A program made the translations under genes and the position numbers. A DNA stretch of 64,000 nt from Cyrtodaria siliqua (taxonomy: Eukaryota > Mollusca > Bivalvia > Adapedonta > Hiatellidae): contig JAWPHD010003263.1 in NCBI GenBank assembly GCA_037043455.1, forward strand, positions 1 through 64,000, given 5' to 3'. Each line of letters opens with the position of its first letter. Position 1 is the stretch's first letter. The notes beneath the pieces are model-generated. The model was not told the DNA's origin and ran no database searches. It saw only the letters and a list, made by a program, of their open reading frames with translations. Below are positions 33,895 through 46,500 of the stretch, in pieces.

Positions 33895-36800
33895 TGTGCA
33901 TGAGGGTACTTGTTTCATAGTAAGTATGATGTATACGTGGGTACTTGTTTCATAGTATGTGTAATGGGGTACTTGTTTCATAGTATGATGTGTACTGGGT
34001 ACTTGTTTCATAGTTAGTATAATATGTACTGGGGTACTTGTTTCATAGTAGGAAGTTTACAGGGGTACTTGTTTCATAGTATGTGTACTGGGGTACTAGT
34101 TTCATAGTTAGTATAATGTGTACCGGGGTACTTGTTTCATAGTTAGTATAATGTGTACCGGGGTACTTGTTTCATAGTTAGTAGGATGTTTACTGGGGTA
34201 CTTGTTCCATAGTTAGTAGGATGTGTACTGGGGTACTTGTTTCATACTAAGTATGGTGTGTACAGGGGGTACTTGTTTCATAGTTAGTATAATGTGTACC
34301 GGGGTACTTGTTTCATAGTTAGTATAATGTGTACCGGGGTACTTGTTTCATAGTTAGTATAATGTGTACCGGGGTACTTGTTTCATAGTTAGTAGGATTT
34401 TACTGGTGTTCATAGTATGTGTACTGGGGTACTTGTTTCATACTAAGTATGGTGTGTACAGGGGGTACTTGTTTCATAGTTAGTATAATGTGTACCGGGG
34501 TACTTGTTTCATAGTTAGTATAATGTGTACCGGGGTACTTGTTTCATAGTTAGTATAATGTGTACCGGGGTACTTGTTTCATAGTTAGTAGGATTTTACT
34601 GGTGTACTTGTTTCATAGTATGTGTACTGGGGTACTTGTTTCATACTAAGTATGATGTGTACCAGGGTACTTGTTTCATAGTTAGTATAATGTGTACCGG
34701 GGTACTTGTTTCATAGTTAGTATGATGTGTACTGGGGTACTTGTTTCATACTAAGTATAATGTGTACCGGGGTACTTGTTTCATACTAAGTATGATGTGT
34801 ACTGGGGTTCTTGTTTCATAGTTAGTATAATGTGTACTGGGGTACTTGTTTCATAGTTAGTATAATGTGTACCGGGGTACTTGTTTCATAGTTAGTATAA
34901 TGTGTACCGGGGTACTTGTTTCATAGTATGTGTACTGGGGTACTTGTTTCATAGTATGTGTACCGGGGTACTGGTTTCATAGTTAGTATAATGTGTACCA
35001 GGGTACTTGTTTCATAGTTAGTATAATGTGTACTGGGGTACTTGTTTCATAGTTAGTATAATGTGTACCGGGGTACTTGTTTCATAGTTAGTATAATGTG
35101 TACCAGGGTACTTGTTTCATAGTTAGTATAATGTGTACTGGGGTACTTGTTTCATAGTTAGTATAATGTGTACTGGGGTACTTGTTCCATAGTATGTGTA
35201 CTGGGGTACTTGTTTCATACTAAGTATGGTGTGTACAGGGGGTACTTGTTTCATAGTAAGTAAAATGTGTACCGGGGTACTTGTTTCATAGTATGTGTAC
35301 CGGGGTACTTGTTTCATAGTTAGTAGGATTTTACTGGTGTACTTGTTTCATAGTATGTGTACTGGGGTACTTGTTTCATAGTATGTGTACTGGGGTACTT
35401 GTTTCATACTAAGTATGGTGTGTACAGGGGGTACTTGTTTCATAGTTAGTATAATGTGTACCGGGGTACTTGTTTCATAGTTAGTAGGATTTTACTGGTG
35501 TACTTGTTTCATAGTTAGTAGGATTTTACTGGTGTACTTGTTTCATAGTATGTGTACTGGGGTACTTGTTTCATAGTATGTGTACTGGGGTACTTGTTTC
35601 ATACTAAGTATGGTGTGTACAGGGGGTACTTGTTTCATAGTTAGTATAATGTGTACCGGGGTACTTGTTTCATAGTTAGTATGATGTGTACTGGGGTACT
35701 TGTTTCATACTAAGTATAATGTGTACCGGGGTACTTGTTTCATACTAAGTATGATGTGTACTGGGGTTCTTGTTTCATAGTTAGTATAATGTGTACCGGG
35801 GATACTTGTTTCATACTAAGTATAATGTGTACTGGGGTACTTGTTCCATAGTTAGTATGTGTACTGGAGTACTTGTTTCATAGTTAGTATAATGTATACT
35901 GGGGTACTTGTTTCATAGTTAGTATAATGTGTACCGGGGTACTTGTTTCATAGTTAGTATAATGTGTACCGGGGTACTTGTTTCATAGTAGGTATAATGT
36001 GTACCGGGGTACTTGTTTCATACTAAGTATAATGTGTACTGGGGTATTTGTTTCATAGTTAGTATAATGTGTACCAGGGTACTTGTTTCATACTAAGTAT
36101 AATGTGTACCGGGGTACTTGTTTCATAGTTAGTATAATGTGTACCGGGGTACTTGTTTCATAGTAGGTATAATGTGTACTGGGGTACTTGTTTCATAGTT
36201 AGTATAATGTGTACTGGGGTACTTGTTTCATAGTTTGTATAATGTGTACCGGGGTACTTGTTTCATAGTTAGTATAATGTGTACCAGGGTACTTGTTTCA
36301 TAGTTAGTATAATGTGTATGGGGGTACTTGTTTCATAGTTAGTATAATGTGTACTGGGGTACTTGTTTCATAGTTAGTATAATGTGTACCGGGGTACTTG
36401 TTTCATAGTTAGTATAATGTGTACCGGGGTACTTGTTTCATAGTTAGTATAATGTGTACCGGGGTACTTGTTTCATAGTTAGAATGATGTGTACCAGGGT
36501 ACTTGTTTCATAGTTAGTATAATGTGTACTGGGGTACTTGTTTCATAGTTAGTATAATGTGTACCAGGGTACTTGTTTCATAGTTAGTATAATGTGTACC
36601 GGGGTACTTGTTTCATAGTTAGTATAATGTGTACCAGGGTACTTGTTTCATAGTTAGTATAATGTGTACCAGGGTACTTGTTTCATAGTTAGTATAATGT
36701 GTACCAGGGTACTTGTTTCATAGTTAGTATAATGTGTACTGGGGTACTTGTTTCATAGTTAGAATGATGTGTACCAGGGTACTTGTTTCATAGTTAGTAT

Positions 36801-37050
36801 AATGTGTACTGGGGTACTTGTTTCATAGTTAGTATAATGTGTACCAGGGTACTTGTTTCATAGTTAGTATAATGTGTATGGGGGTACTTGTTTCATAGTT
36901 AGTATAATGTGTACTGGGGTACTTGTTTCATAGTTAGTATAATGTGTACCGGGGTACTTGTTTCATAGTTAGTATAATGTGTACCAGGGTACTCGTTTCA
37001 AACTAAGTATGATGTGTACCGGGGTACTTGTTTCATAGTTTGAATGATGT
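33895..37050. repeat. 35-bp minisatellite, ~95 copies
   Basis: The unit is 'ggggtacttgtttcatagtt' plus 'agtataatgtgtacc'. Shorter units (24-28 bp, 'atagtatgtgtactggggta') are interspersed in the first half, in recurring orders that suggest higher-order duplication. The second half (35,900 on) is nearly uniform. Confidence 0.95.
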
Positions 37051-37237
37051 GTAATGGGTTATTGTAAGGTACCAGACTTCAACACGAATTTTCATATGTC
37101 AAAGCTCACATAGTTGTACAGGTTGCTGTCCAAGACTTCAAAGCACGAAACTTCAGACTGCAATTCTAGGGAACAAAAGGGGTAACATTTCAGTTAGAAA
37201 CAAAAAATTAAAAAATATCACATTTTAAACTGAAATT

Positions 37238-37412
37238 GCATATAATAATAATGAATAGCACGGCTCAACATTGTTTAAAAATTGCTAAAAATAGATTTCA
37301 CTAGTACGCATTTTGATGACTTTGAAAACTGAGCGGGAGTATATTGAATTTGATTGCGCATCTTTTGTTCAGTGCTCGATCTTCTCATAAAATTTACAGT
37401 TGTGTTTTCTGT
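37238..37412 (+). repeat. Direct repeat flanking alternative exon, copy 1
   Basis: About 170 bp, with 'aaaaatagatttcactagta' and 'aaatttacagttgtgttttc'. It is homologous to 38592-38760 on the other side of the 38317-38401 exon. Confidence 0.7.
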
Positions 37413-38316
37413 TTTTTTCTGTGCTATTAGTAGACAAAGTCTGAATTTTTGCTCTTAGTCCACATTTTCACCTATCATGAGTGCTTCTTTGCAGCCACTA
37501 AAAATGCCTGGAGATATCATTATGCGAATAATAAGCTATATTTTAAATTATTATGTAGGCGTTCATGCATGACCTCAGTTGAGAGGCATATATTCAAAAA
37601 ATTATACATATTCCTTAATGGGACACATGGCAACCTTAACATTAAAATCAACACCTCTATTTATTAAACCAGTATGCTATTGACTTTAAATCTGCTTGCA
37701 TATATTGAATTAAAGGTAATTTATTTTGGAGTTATACATTTTCCTTCATTTTTCTACGCTAGATTTAACTATAGTATTGATTAATCAACAGTTAGTAAAT
37801 GCAAAAACAGTTCGCTTTGAACTATTCAGGTAATTATCAGTAATGATTTGCAAATATTTAAAGTAATATAGAAAAACGGGATGCCAAAAGTTTAAAAACA
37901 CAAGATTGCCGTGTGTCCCTTTAATGCATGACGTTTGAGGATCTTTAGTAGTAGTGAAGAAGCAGTTTTCATTAGGCCATAATAAATTAATTTCTAGGTT
38001 CTCATCCCCGCCCGCCCCCGTTTTTTTATGCCACCCCGGTAATTTTTATTAAAAAAACAACAACAAAAATAATTAAAAAAATTGCTGAAAGTATGAAACA
38101 CTATTAAAAATAAAAAAATAATATTTCACCCACCACCCCTATTTTGAAATAAATTTGGATGAGAAACTAGCAATTAATTCATTATGGTCTTATTAATTAG
38201 TGAATTTTTGGACATTAAAGTTTCATGAATTTGACACCATAATTATCATCGGTGGAGCTTAGTTTTATTTTCACTGATGTATGTCTGTCACGCTATGTAC
38301 TGTATGTATATTTCAG
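37413..38316 (+). other. Intron upstream of alternative exon, no gene seen
   Basis: AT-rich intron with poly-A and C-rich runs near 38010-38140. It ends at the acceptor 'gtatatttcag'. Confidence 0.6.
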
Positions 38317-38401
38317 AGCGTGGAATACACTATCACATGTCATCATTCAATGAAAACACAGGCTTAGGCTATCTTAAAACACAGGCTATTGAATTTGTTA
38401 A
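38317..38401 (+). CDS. PLCB4: PLC-beta alternative exon A: catalytic Y-domain segment
   Basis: An 85-nt exon (phase 1 in, phase 2 out) reading (E)[20 protein letters not shown] and ending TQAIEFV(N). It is the canonical version: ER...H..MSSFNE..GLGYLKT.AIEFVN matches the PLCB4 class. The Ser of SSFNE aligns with the phosphate-binding active-site Ser of PLC-delta1 (Ser522). Acceptor 'tatatttcag', donor GTATCC. The trailing AA plus T from 51023 gives Asn, and [13 protein letters not shown] follows directly. 85 is not a multiple of three, so inclusion of both copies or neither would break the frame. The second version lies at 43082-43166. Confidence 0.95.
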
Positions 38402-38591
38402 GTATCCTTTGCTGTTGGACACACTAACAGTTTTCTTGCCTTGTTGTATGGTGCCTGTGATAGACATGTTTTTGAAGCCTGTGAATTTGAGCATGGTTAT
38501 ATTTCTATGTGTAACAAATCGTCCTTATTTTCTACTTCAGATATTACCTAACTTTGTCATATGTGAGATTATAGACGGAATTAAGGGAATC

Positions 38592-38760
38592 CAATAATAG
38601 CACGCATCGACATTGCTTAAAACTAAAAATAGATTTCGCATGTACAAATGTTGATGGTTTGTCCGAAATTGAGCAGAAATTAATTGAAATTGAGTGTGAT
38701 GCTTATTGTTCAATGGCGCAGTCTTTTTCCTGAAATTTACAGTTGTATTTTGTGATGTCA
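38592..38760 (+). repeat. Direct repeat flanking alternative exon, copy 2
   Basis: Homologous to 37238-37412: 'aaaaatagatttcgcatgta', 'gaaatttacagttgtatttt'. The pair brackets exon A. No third copy was found beside exon B. Confidence 0.7.
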
Positions 38761-39244
38761 ATTTCGATATGTTCTATTATCACCTTTTCTTAATTTGCTA
38801 TAACATTATCAAGTGCACCAAACAAGGAGTTAAAAAACATAAGTTTTCATCAAAATATTGTTTTCAAATACTTTTCGTTTGTAATCACATGGAATCACAA
38901 ATGAAATATTGTTTAAGCGAAATGCACCATATATACATGTGATATTTGTGAATTTAGAAATGTTTAGGCATTCCCAAGCGCCAATTAAAACCCAACAGAT
39001 TAAGCTTTTTCGTCAATAAGATTATATTAAGAATCTTTCATGGGTATCCTGTGAAGATAGAGAATTCCAACACAAGGTATACCATGACTGTTTTCATTGC
39101 AGCCGATATACCCAGGGTTGGAAATTCCCAATCTTTATCGCATACCCATGACTGAGGCTTTTTCTTGAATAACATTGACATTTTGCGCATTAACGTTGCC
39201 GAAAATTGTCGCCGATAATCAACATTTTGTGTGTTTATTTTTTG

Positions 39245-39695
39245 AAATCTAATACGTGAATGTTGCAGACAAGCGAAATCTCATATGTGAATGTTGCAGA
39301 CAAGTGAAATCTCATATTTGAATATTGCAGACAAGTGAACTCACATAGGTAAATGTTGCAAACAAGTGAAATCACATTTGTGAATGTTGCAGACAAGCGA
39401 TTCACATATATGTAAATGTTGCAGACAAGTGAAATCACATTTGTAAATGTTGCAGACAAGCGAAATCACATATATGTTAATGTTGCAGACAAGCAAAATC
39501 ACATGTGAATGTTGCAGGCAAGTGAAATCACATATTTATGCGAATGATGCAGACAAATGCAATCAATGTGTGAATGCTGCAGACAAGTGAACTCACATAG
39601 GCAAATAAAATCACATCGTTGCATGTTGCATACAAAGAAAATCACATATGTGAACATCGCAGACAAGTGAACTCGCATAATGTGAATGTTGCAGC
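39245..39695. repeat. ~31-bp minisatellite
   Basis: About 15 irregular units of 'gtgaatgttgcagacaagtg' plus 'aaatcacatat'. Confidence 0.9.
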
Positions 39696-40059
39696 TCGGC
39701 ACTGTATAATCCTATTGATGAATAAATCTCATGCTTTTGCACTACTTACCTAAATCAGCTTGACTCTAGAATGGGTCTAACATGGGTCTAACAGGTGTCT
39801 AACATGGGTCTGAAATTGGCAATTCTTAAAAAATGCTAAAATTGAATTGTTTAATAAAAAATAAATACCTTAAATCTTTTATAATAAGCACCTGACAGCT
39901 GGATTAATGTTCAAAAGTAACATTTCCAAAATCGAATTGTATTCACAAGACATTTCATATTCATATTTCAACATCATTTTATTATTTTTATTCAATAATA
40001 CATTTAAATGACATATGGTTAAATAATTTTATTTTAGTAGCAGATTCCAAATACATAGC

Positions 40060-40620
40060 CACATTTCGAAAAAATAACATAGCCTTTGTCTGAAAATTTA
40101 CATAGCCCATAGTCTGAAAAATTACATAGCTCAGCCTAAAAAAATTACATAGTCACAGTCTGAAAATGTACATAGTCACAGTCTGTAAAATTACAAAGCC
40201 ACAGTCTGTAATATTACATAGCCACAGTCTGTACAATTACATAGCCATAGTCTGTAAAATGTACATAGCCACAGTCTGTAAATATTTCATAGCCACAGTC
40301 TGTAAAGTGACATAGCCATAGTCTGTAAAATTACATAGCCATAGTCTATAAATATTACATAACCACAGTCTGTAAAGTGACATAGCCATAGTCTGTAAAA
40401 TTACATAGTCATAGTCTGTAAATTGTACATAGCCACAGTCTGTAAAAATTACATAGCCACAGTCTTTAAAGTTACATAGCCACAGTCTGTAAAATTACAT
40501 AGCCACAGGCTGTAAAATATGCAGCCTCAATCTGAAAATACATAGCTGCTGTAAAATTACATAGCCATAGTCTGAAGAATTATGTAGCCACCATCTGAAA
40601 AATTACATAGCCACAGTGAA
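40060..40620. repeat. ~23-bp minisatellite
   Basis: About 24 units of 'acatagccacagtctgtaaa' plus 'att', irregular at both ends. Confidence 0.9.
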
Positions 40621-41560
40621 AAATGACTCATTCTGGAGACAAGGCGCTTTATCATTTTAACAGTTTTGTTTCATTCTGGTTAAGCTATAAATGCTGGAAT
40701 GGCAAACATGCATAGCCTATATTTAACACAACTATGTTCTTCTATTTTAAATTTTACTAAAAACACATGCACTTCACCCCTTATCAGTTAAATTTGTGTG
40801 CATACATATCGAAAATATATTGGCTACCTGTCAAGTCTTTCACCAGAAGATAAATTTAGCAGTATAGCGGACTTTTGGACTTTCAGCTTTAACCCGCTAC
40901 ATATATTTATAATGGATTGTTCTTTCTTTGAATTAAGACCATTCCATTAAAATGGTAGTACCGAGGTTGGAATTTCCCTATCTGACCTGTTACTAATGAT
41001 AGATTCCTTTCTCGATACTGTTGAAATTTTTTGCGTTGATGTCATCATCTCCTTTCTTAAAGTTTTTTTTACACACTGACATCATGCAACATCGTGCAAC
41101 TCTTGGCATTTTACCATGTGCTGATGCACAAATGTTAAAGGTAATATGTAAAACTCTGATATCCTTATGTGGTATGCAAGAAAGTTACAGATGTGCAGGG
41201 AAATCTTATCCTACCCACGGGTGTAGATAAAAAGCATGCACTGTCAAAAATGATGTCGATAACACCAACAATTGCATGATGTCATTGTGTTAATCAACAC
41301 AATTTTTGTTATTTATTGGAGACACCAATGCGTGAAATGTCAATGGTAAGCAGGAAAAACAATCAAACATGGGTATGTGGTGGACAGGAAAATCGTAGCT
41401 ATCGGTATACCTGTTTGAATCGAAACCTCTGCAGAGCCTAAGTTTAGAAACATAACTCAATTTGAAATTCATGATCTTCACCAGATACCCATGCAAGATT
41501 CTTAGAATTTTGCCCTGGAAGACAACTCAGAAGAAAAACATATATCTATCACAAGCACAA
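40621..41560 (+). other. Intron between alternative exons, no gene seen
   Basis: AT-rich. At 41029 'gatgtcatcatctccttt' looks like the MSS part of the alternative exon, but the rest does not follow. Confidence 0.5.
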
Positions 41561-41564
41561 GGAC

Positions 41565-42002
41565 AAAATGTCTGACTCGGGCATGATGTGTTCAGGGAGG
41601 CAATCTTGAAGGGTGATTTGTGTCAATCCAAATACTAGTGAAAACCTCCATAATGTCTGACATGGGGCATGATGTGTTCAAGGGAGGTGATCTTGAAGGG
41701 TGATTTGTGTCAATCCAAATACAAGTGAAAACCTCCATAATGTCTGACATGGGCATGATGTGTTCAAGGGAGGTGATCTTGAAGGGTGATTTGTGTCAAA
41801 CCAAATACAAGTGAAAACCTCAATAATGTCTGACATGGGCATGATGTGTTCAAGGGAGGTGATCTTGAAGGGTGATATGTGTCAAACCAAATACAAGTGA
41901 AAACCTCCATAATGTCTGACATGGGCATGATGTGTTCAAGGGAGGTGATCTTGAAGGGTGATTTGTGTCAAACCAAATACAAGTGAAAACCTCCATAATG
42001 TC
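41565..42002. repeat. ~86-bp tandem repeat, five copies
   Basis: The unit begins 'gtctgacatgggcatgatgt' and continues 'gttcaagggaggtgatcttg'. Copies are nearly identical, indicating recent amplification. Confidence 0.95.
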
Positions 42003-42271
42003 CTTCAGTTTCATATGAAATATATATACACTTGAATTAAATTAAGCCACATGCTACCTATTGTTAATGAAAATGTTCGGTGTGCATAGCTAAATCATAA
42101 ATATTAATTTAAATGGGCATCGTATTGCTAACAGTTATACATATAATCAAATAAAGCGTTCCTCCATCACAAATCAGGAATTTATCACATGAATTACTAT
42201 TAATGATTTATACATCAAAACTTGCTGAGTCGTTTAGTTTTCCAGACCAAACTATTTCATTAGCAAAAATT

Positions 42272-42770
42272 AAATTGTACAGATAATGGGTCCTCCCTTA
42301 GTCAATATACATGTTGGTTATGTACAGATAATGGGTCCTCCCTTAGTCAATATACATGTTGGTTATGTACAGATAATGGGTCCTCCCTTAGTCAATATAC
42401 ATGTTGGTTATGTACAGATAATGGGTCCTCCCTTAGTCAATATACATGTTGGTTATGTACAGGTAATGGGTCCTCCCTTAGTCAGTATACATGTTGGTTA
42501 TGTACAGATAATGGGTCCTCCCTTAGTGAATATACATGTTGGTTATGTACAGATAATGGGTCCTCCCTTAGTCAATATACATGTTGGTTATTTACAGATA
42601 ATGGGTCCTCCCTTAGTCAATATACATGTTGGTTATGTACAGATAATGGGTCCTCTCTTAGTCAATATACATGTTGGTTATGTACAGATCCTCCCTTAGT
42701 GAATATATATACATGTTGGTTATGTACAGATAATGGATCCTCCCTTAGTGAATATACATGTTGGTTATGA
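42272..42770. repeat. 45-bp minisatellite, ~11 copies
   Basis: The unit is 'gtacagataatgggtcctcc' plus 'cttagtcaatatacatgttg' and 'gttat'. The 15-codon period leaves an open frame of 137 codons, which is a by-product. Copies are nearly identical. Confidence 0.95.
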
Positions 42771-43081
42771 ACCTGAAACACCTTATGATGGTTGTATTCG
42801 AATTTGGATTGACACGCATGATGGTTCCAGATCACCTCCAGGCCCTTAAAGTTTTGCATTTGCAAAGGCTCTTGCAAGTTCAACTAGCTTGACATTGCCA
42901 AGTCTACATCTGTAAACACATCAATAGACCAATCAATATAAGACTGTAGGTTAAAATTAGATTTATTAACTTTTCATTTGTTAAATGATTTGAATACAGC
43001 ATGTAGTTTTGTCTTGTCGATATTATGTATTGCATATTGTGTGAGGTGAGCATGAGATGTTAATTTTATATTTTCGTACAG

Positions 43082-43166
43082 TTAGAAAGATGTGTTACCA
43101 TATGTCATCCTTCAATGAGAGAACTGCATTGGGCCTCATAGCCAACTCGTGCATAGACTTTGTCAA
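43082..43166 (+). CDS. PLCB4: PLC-beta alternative exon B: variant catalytic Y-domain segment
   Basis: A second 85-nt exon with the same phases as exon A, reading (V)[20 protein letters not shown] and ending NSCIDFV(N). The acceptor 'attttcgtacag' is good. The donor is GTATCC, the same six bases as exon A. 16 of 29 residues match exon A, including YHMSSFNE, the LG pair and FVN. The rest of the helix/loop after SSFNE differs (RTA.GLIANSC versus NTG.GYLKTQA). Open frame, splice sites, phase and the active-site Ser are all kept despite strong divergence. This argues for an old duplication under selection rather than a dead copy. Expression of exon B is unproven. Confidence 0.85.
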
Positions 43167-43580
43167 GTATCCTTGTTATGTACCCGTCTTGTGCACGTGT
43201 ATTTTGCTTGCATGCTTCCGTATCATGGACCACTGGTGAATTTTCCCGGTTTATCAGACGTCGAGCACCGGCCGATATGCCCGATATATTAGAAATTTGA
43301 AAAGAAAATTCAGGCCTCTTGTCGCCCCGTGAAAGGACTATAGATGTGTAAACTAATTCTATGTTGTTAACATAATTTGAGGGTTCCGTGCAATTCTGTT
43401 TTTATTTCTTCTTTATTTATGTGTAGTTACAACATATTAAATATGCATGTTTCCATTTTGCTCATTTTAGGACTTGTCTGAGATTTAATTTAAACAGACC
43501 TGCAAATAATATTGGTGAAAATCGAAAGCAGTTTACCATAAAGTATCTGAAATAATGGCAATGACTTGGTAATGTATATA
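43167..43580 (+). other. Intron, no feature seen
   Basis: AT-rich intron between exon B and the 49-bp array. Confidence 0.6.
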
Positions 43581-46500
43581 TCACAGATAGCTGAGACACA
43601 GATCACTGACAAGGGTTATACATAGACACATATCACTGACAAGGGTTATACATAGTAAGTAATCTGCCTGACAAACACAGATATCTGGCAAGCATTATAC
43701 ATGGTAAACAGTCAATCTGACAGGTAATTAACAAGGGTTATACGTAGTAAAATAGCCTGCCTGACAAACATATCTGACAAGGATTATACATAGTAAATAG
43801 GCTGCCTGACAAGGGTTATACTTAGTAAATAGCCTGCCTGAAAAACACAGATATCTGACAAGGGTTATACATAGTAAATAGTCTGCCTGACAAACACAGA
43901 TAGCTGACAAGGGTTATACATAGTAAATAGTCTGCCTTACAAACACAGATATTAGACAAGGGTTATACGTAGTAAATAGCCTGCCTGAAAACATATCTGA
44001 CAAGGGTTATACGTAATAAATAGTCTGCTTGACAGACACATATGGTAGACAAGGGTTATACATAGTATATAGTCTGCCTGTCAAACACAGATAGCTGACA
44101 AGGGTTAAACATAGTAAATAGTCTGCCTGTCAAACATAGATAGCTGACAAGGGTTATACATAGTAAATAGTCTGCCTGACAAAGACAGATAGCTGAAAAG
44201 GGTTATACATAGTTAATAGTCTGCCTGACAAACACAGATAGCTGACAAGGGTTATACATAGTAAATAGTCTGCCTGTCAAACACAGATAGCTGACAAGGG
44301 TTATACATAGTAAATAGTCTGCCTGACAAACACAGATATCTGACAAGGGTTATACATTGTAACTGCCTAATAAACGCAGATAGCAGACAAGGGTTATACA
44401 TAGTAAACAGTCTGCCTGACAAACACAGATAGCTGACAAGGGTTATACACAGTAAATAGTCTGCCTGACAAACATAGATAGTTGACAAGGGTTATACATA
44501 GTAAATAGTCTGCCTGACAAACACAGATATCTGATGAGGGTTATACATGGGTTATACCTAGTAAATACTCTGCCGGACAACACAGGTAACTGACAAGAGT
44601 TATACACAGTCACATGGGTTATACATAGTAAAAAATCTGCCTGACAAACGAAGATAGCAGACAAGGGTTATACATAGTAGATAGTCTGCCTGACAAACGC
44701 AGATAGCAGACAAGGGTTATACATAGTAAATAGTCTGTCACAAACACAGATAGCTGACAAGGGTTATACATGGGTTATACATAGTAAATAGTCTGCCTGA
44801 CAACGCAGAAAGCTGACAAGGGTTATTCACAGTAAATAGTCTGCCTGACAAACACAGACAGCTGGCAAGGGTTATCCACAGTAAATAGTCTGCCTGACAA
44901 ACACAGATAGCTGACAAAGGTTATACACAGTAAATAGTCTACCTGACAAACACAGATAGCTGACAAGGGTTATACACAGTAAATAGTCTGCCTTACAAAC
45001 ACAGATAGCTGACAATGTGTCAGGCAGACTGTAGCAGACAAGGTAGCAGACCAGACAAGGGTTATACATAGTAAATAGTCTGCCTGACAAACACAGATAG
45101 CTGACAAGGGGTATGCACATTCAATAGTCTGCCTGACAAACAGAGATAGCAGACAAGGGTTATACATAGTAAATAGTCTGCCTGACAAACACTGATAGCA
45201 GACAAGGGTTATACATAGTAAATAGTATGCCTGACAAACACAGATAAATGACAATTGTTAAACATAGTAAATAGACTGCCTGACAAACACAGATATCTGA
45301 CAAGGGGGTATACACATTAAATAGTCTGCCTGACAAACACAGATAGCTGACAAGGGGTAAACACATTTAATAGTCTGCCTGACAAACACAGCAGACAAGG
45401 GTTATACATACTAAATAGTCTGCCTGACAAACACAGATAGCTGACAAGGGGTGAACACATTCAATAGTCTGCCTGACAAACACAGCAGACGAGGGTTATA
45501 CATACTAAATAGTCTGCCTGACAAACACAGATAGCAGACAAGGGTTATACATAGTAAATAGTCTGCCTGACAAACACAGATAGATAACAATTGTTATACA
45601 TAGCAAATAGTCTGCCTGACAAACACAGATAGCTGACAAAGGTTATACACAGTAAATAGTCTGCCTTACAAACACATATAGCTGACAATGTGTCAGGCAG
45701 ACTGTAGCAGACAAGGTAGCAGACAGTAGCAGACAAGGGTTATACATAGTAAATAGTCTGCCTGACAAAAACAGGTAGATGACAAGGGTTATACATAATA
45801 AATAGTCTGCCTGACAAACACAGATAGCTGACAATAGGTATGCACATTCAATAGTCTGCCTGACAAACACATATAGCAGTCAAGGGTTATACATAGTAAA
45901 TAGTCTGCCTGACAAACACAGATAGATGACAATTGTTATACATAGCAAATAGTCTGCCTGACAAACACAGATAGCTGACAAGGGTTATACACAGTAAATA
46001 GTCTGCCTTACAAACACACATAGTTGACAATGTGTCAAGCATACTGTAGCAGACAAGGTAGCAGACAGTAGCAGACAAGGGTTATACATAGTAAATAGTC
46101 TGCCTGACAAACACAGATAGCTGACAAGGGGTATGCACATTCAATAGTCTGCCTGACAAACACAGATAGCAGACAAGGGTTATACATAGTAAATAGTCTG
46201 CCTGACAAACACTGATAGCAGACAAGGGTTATACATAGTAAATAGTCTGCCTGACAAACACAGATAAATGACAATTGTTAAACATAGTAAATAGACTGCC
46301 TGACAAACACAGATATCTGACAAGGGGGTATACACATTAAATAGTCTGCCTGACAAACACAGATAGCTGACAAGGGGTATACAGATTTAATAGTCTGCCT
46401 GACAAACACAGCAGACGAGGGTTATACATACTAAATAGTCTGCCTGACAAACACAGATAGCTGGCAAGGGTTATATATAGTAAATAGTCTGCCTGACAAA

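Noticed and set aside
38277..38597. A 106-codon gene starting at 38277
   Set aside because: Only 38317-38401 is coding. The apparent start lies in the intron before the acceptor and the 3' part runs past the donor.
41021..41110. Third copy of the alternative exon (gatgtcatcatct resembles the MSS codons)
   Set aside because: Only nine bases match. The SFNE codons, the FVN end and the donor are absent.
42286..42699. 137-codon open frame of 15-residue repeats
   Set aside because: Explained by a 45-bp tandem repeat inside a PLC-beta intron.
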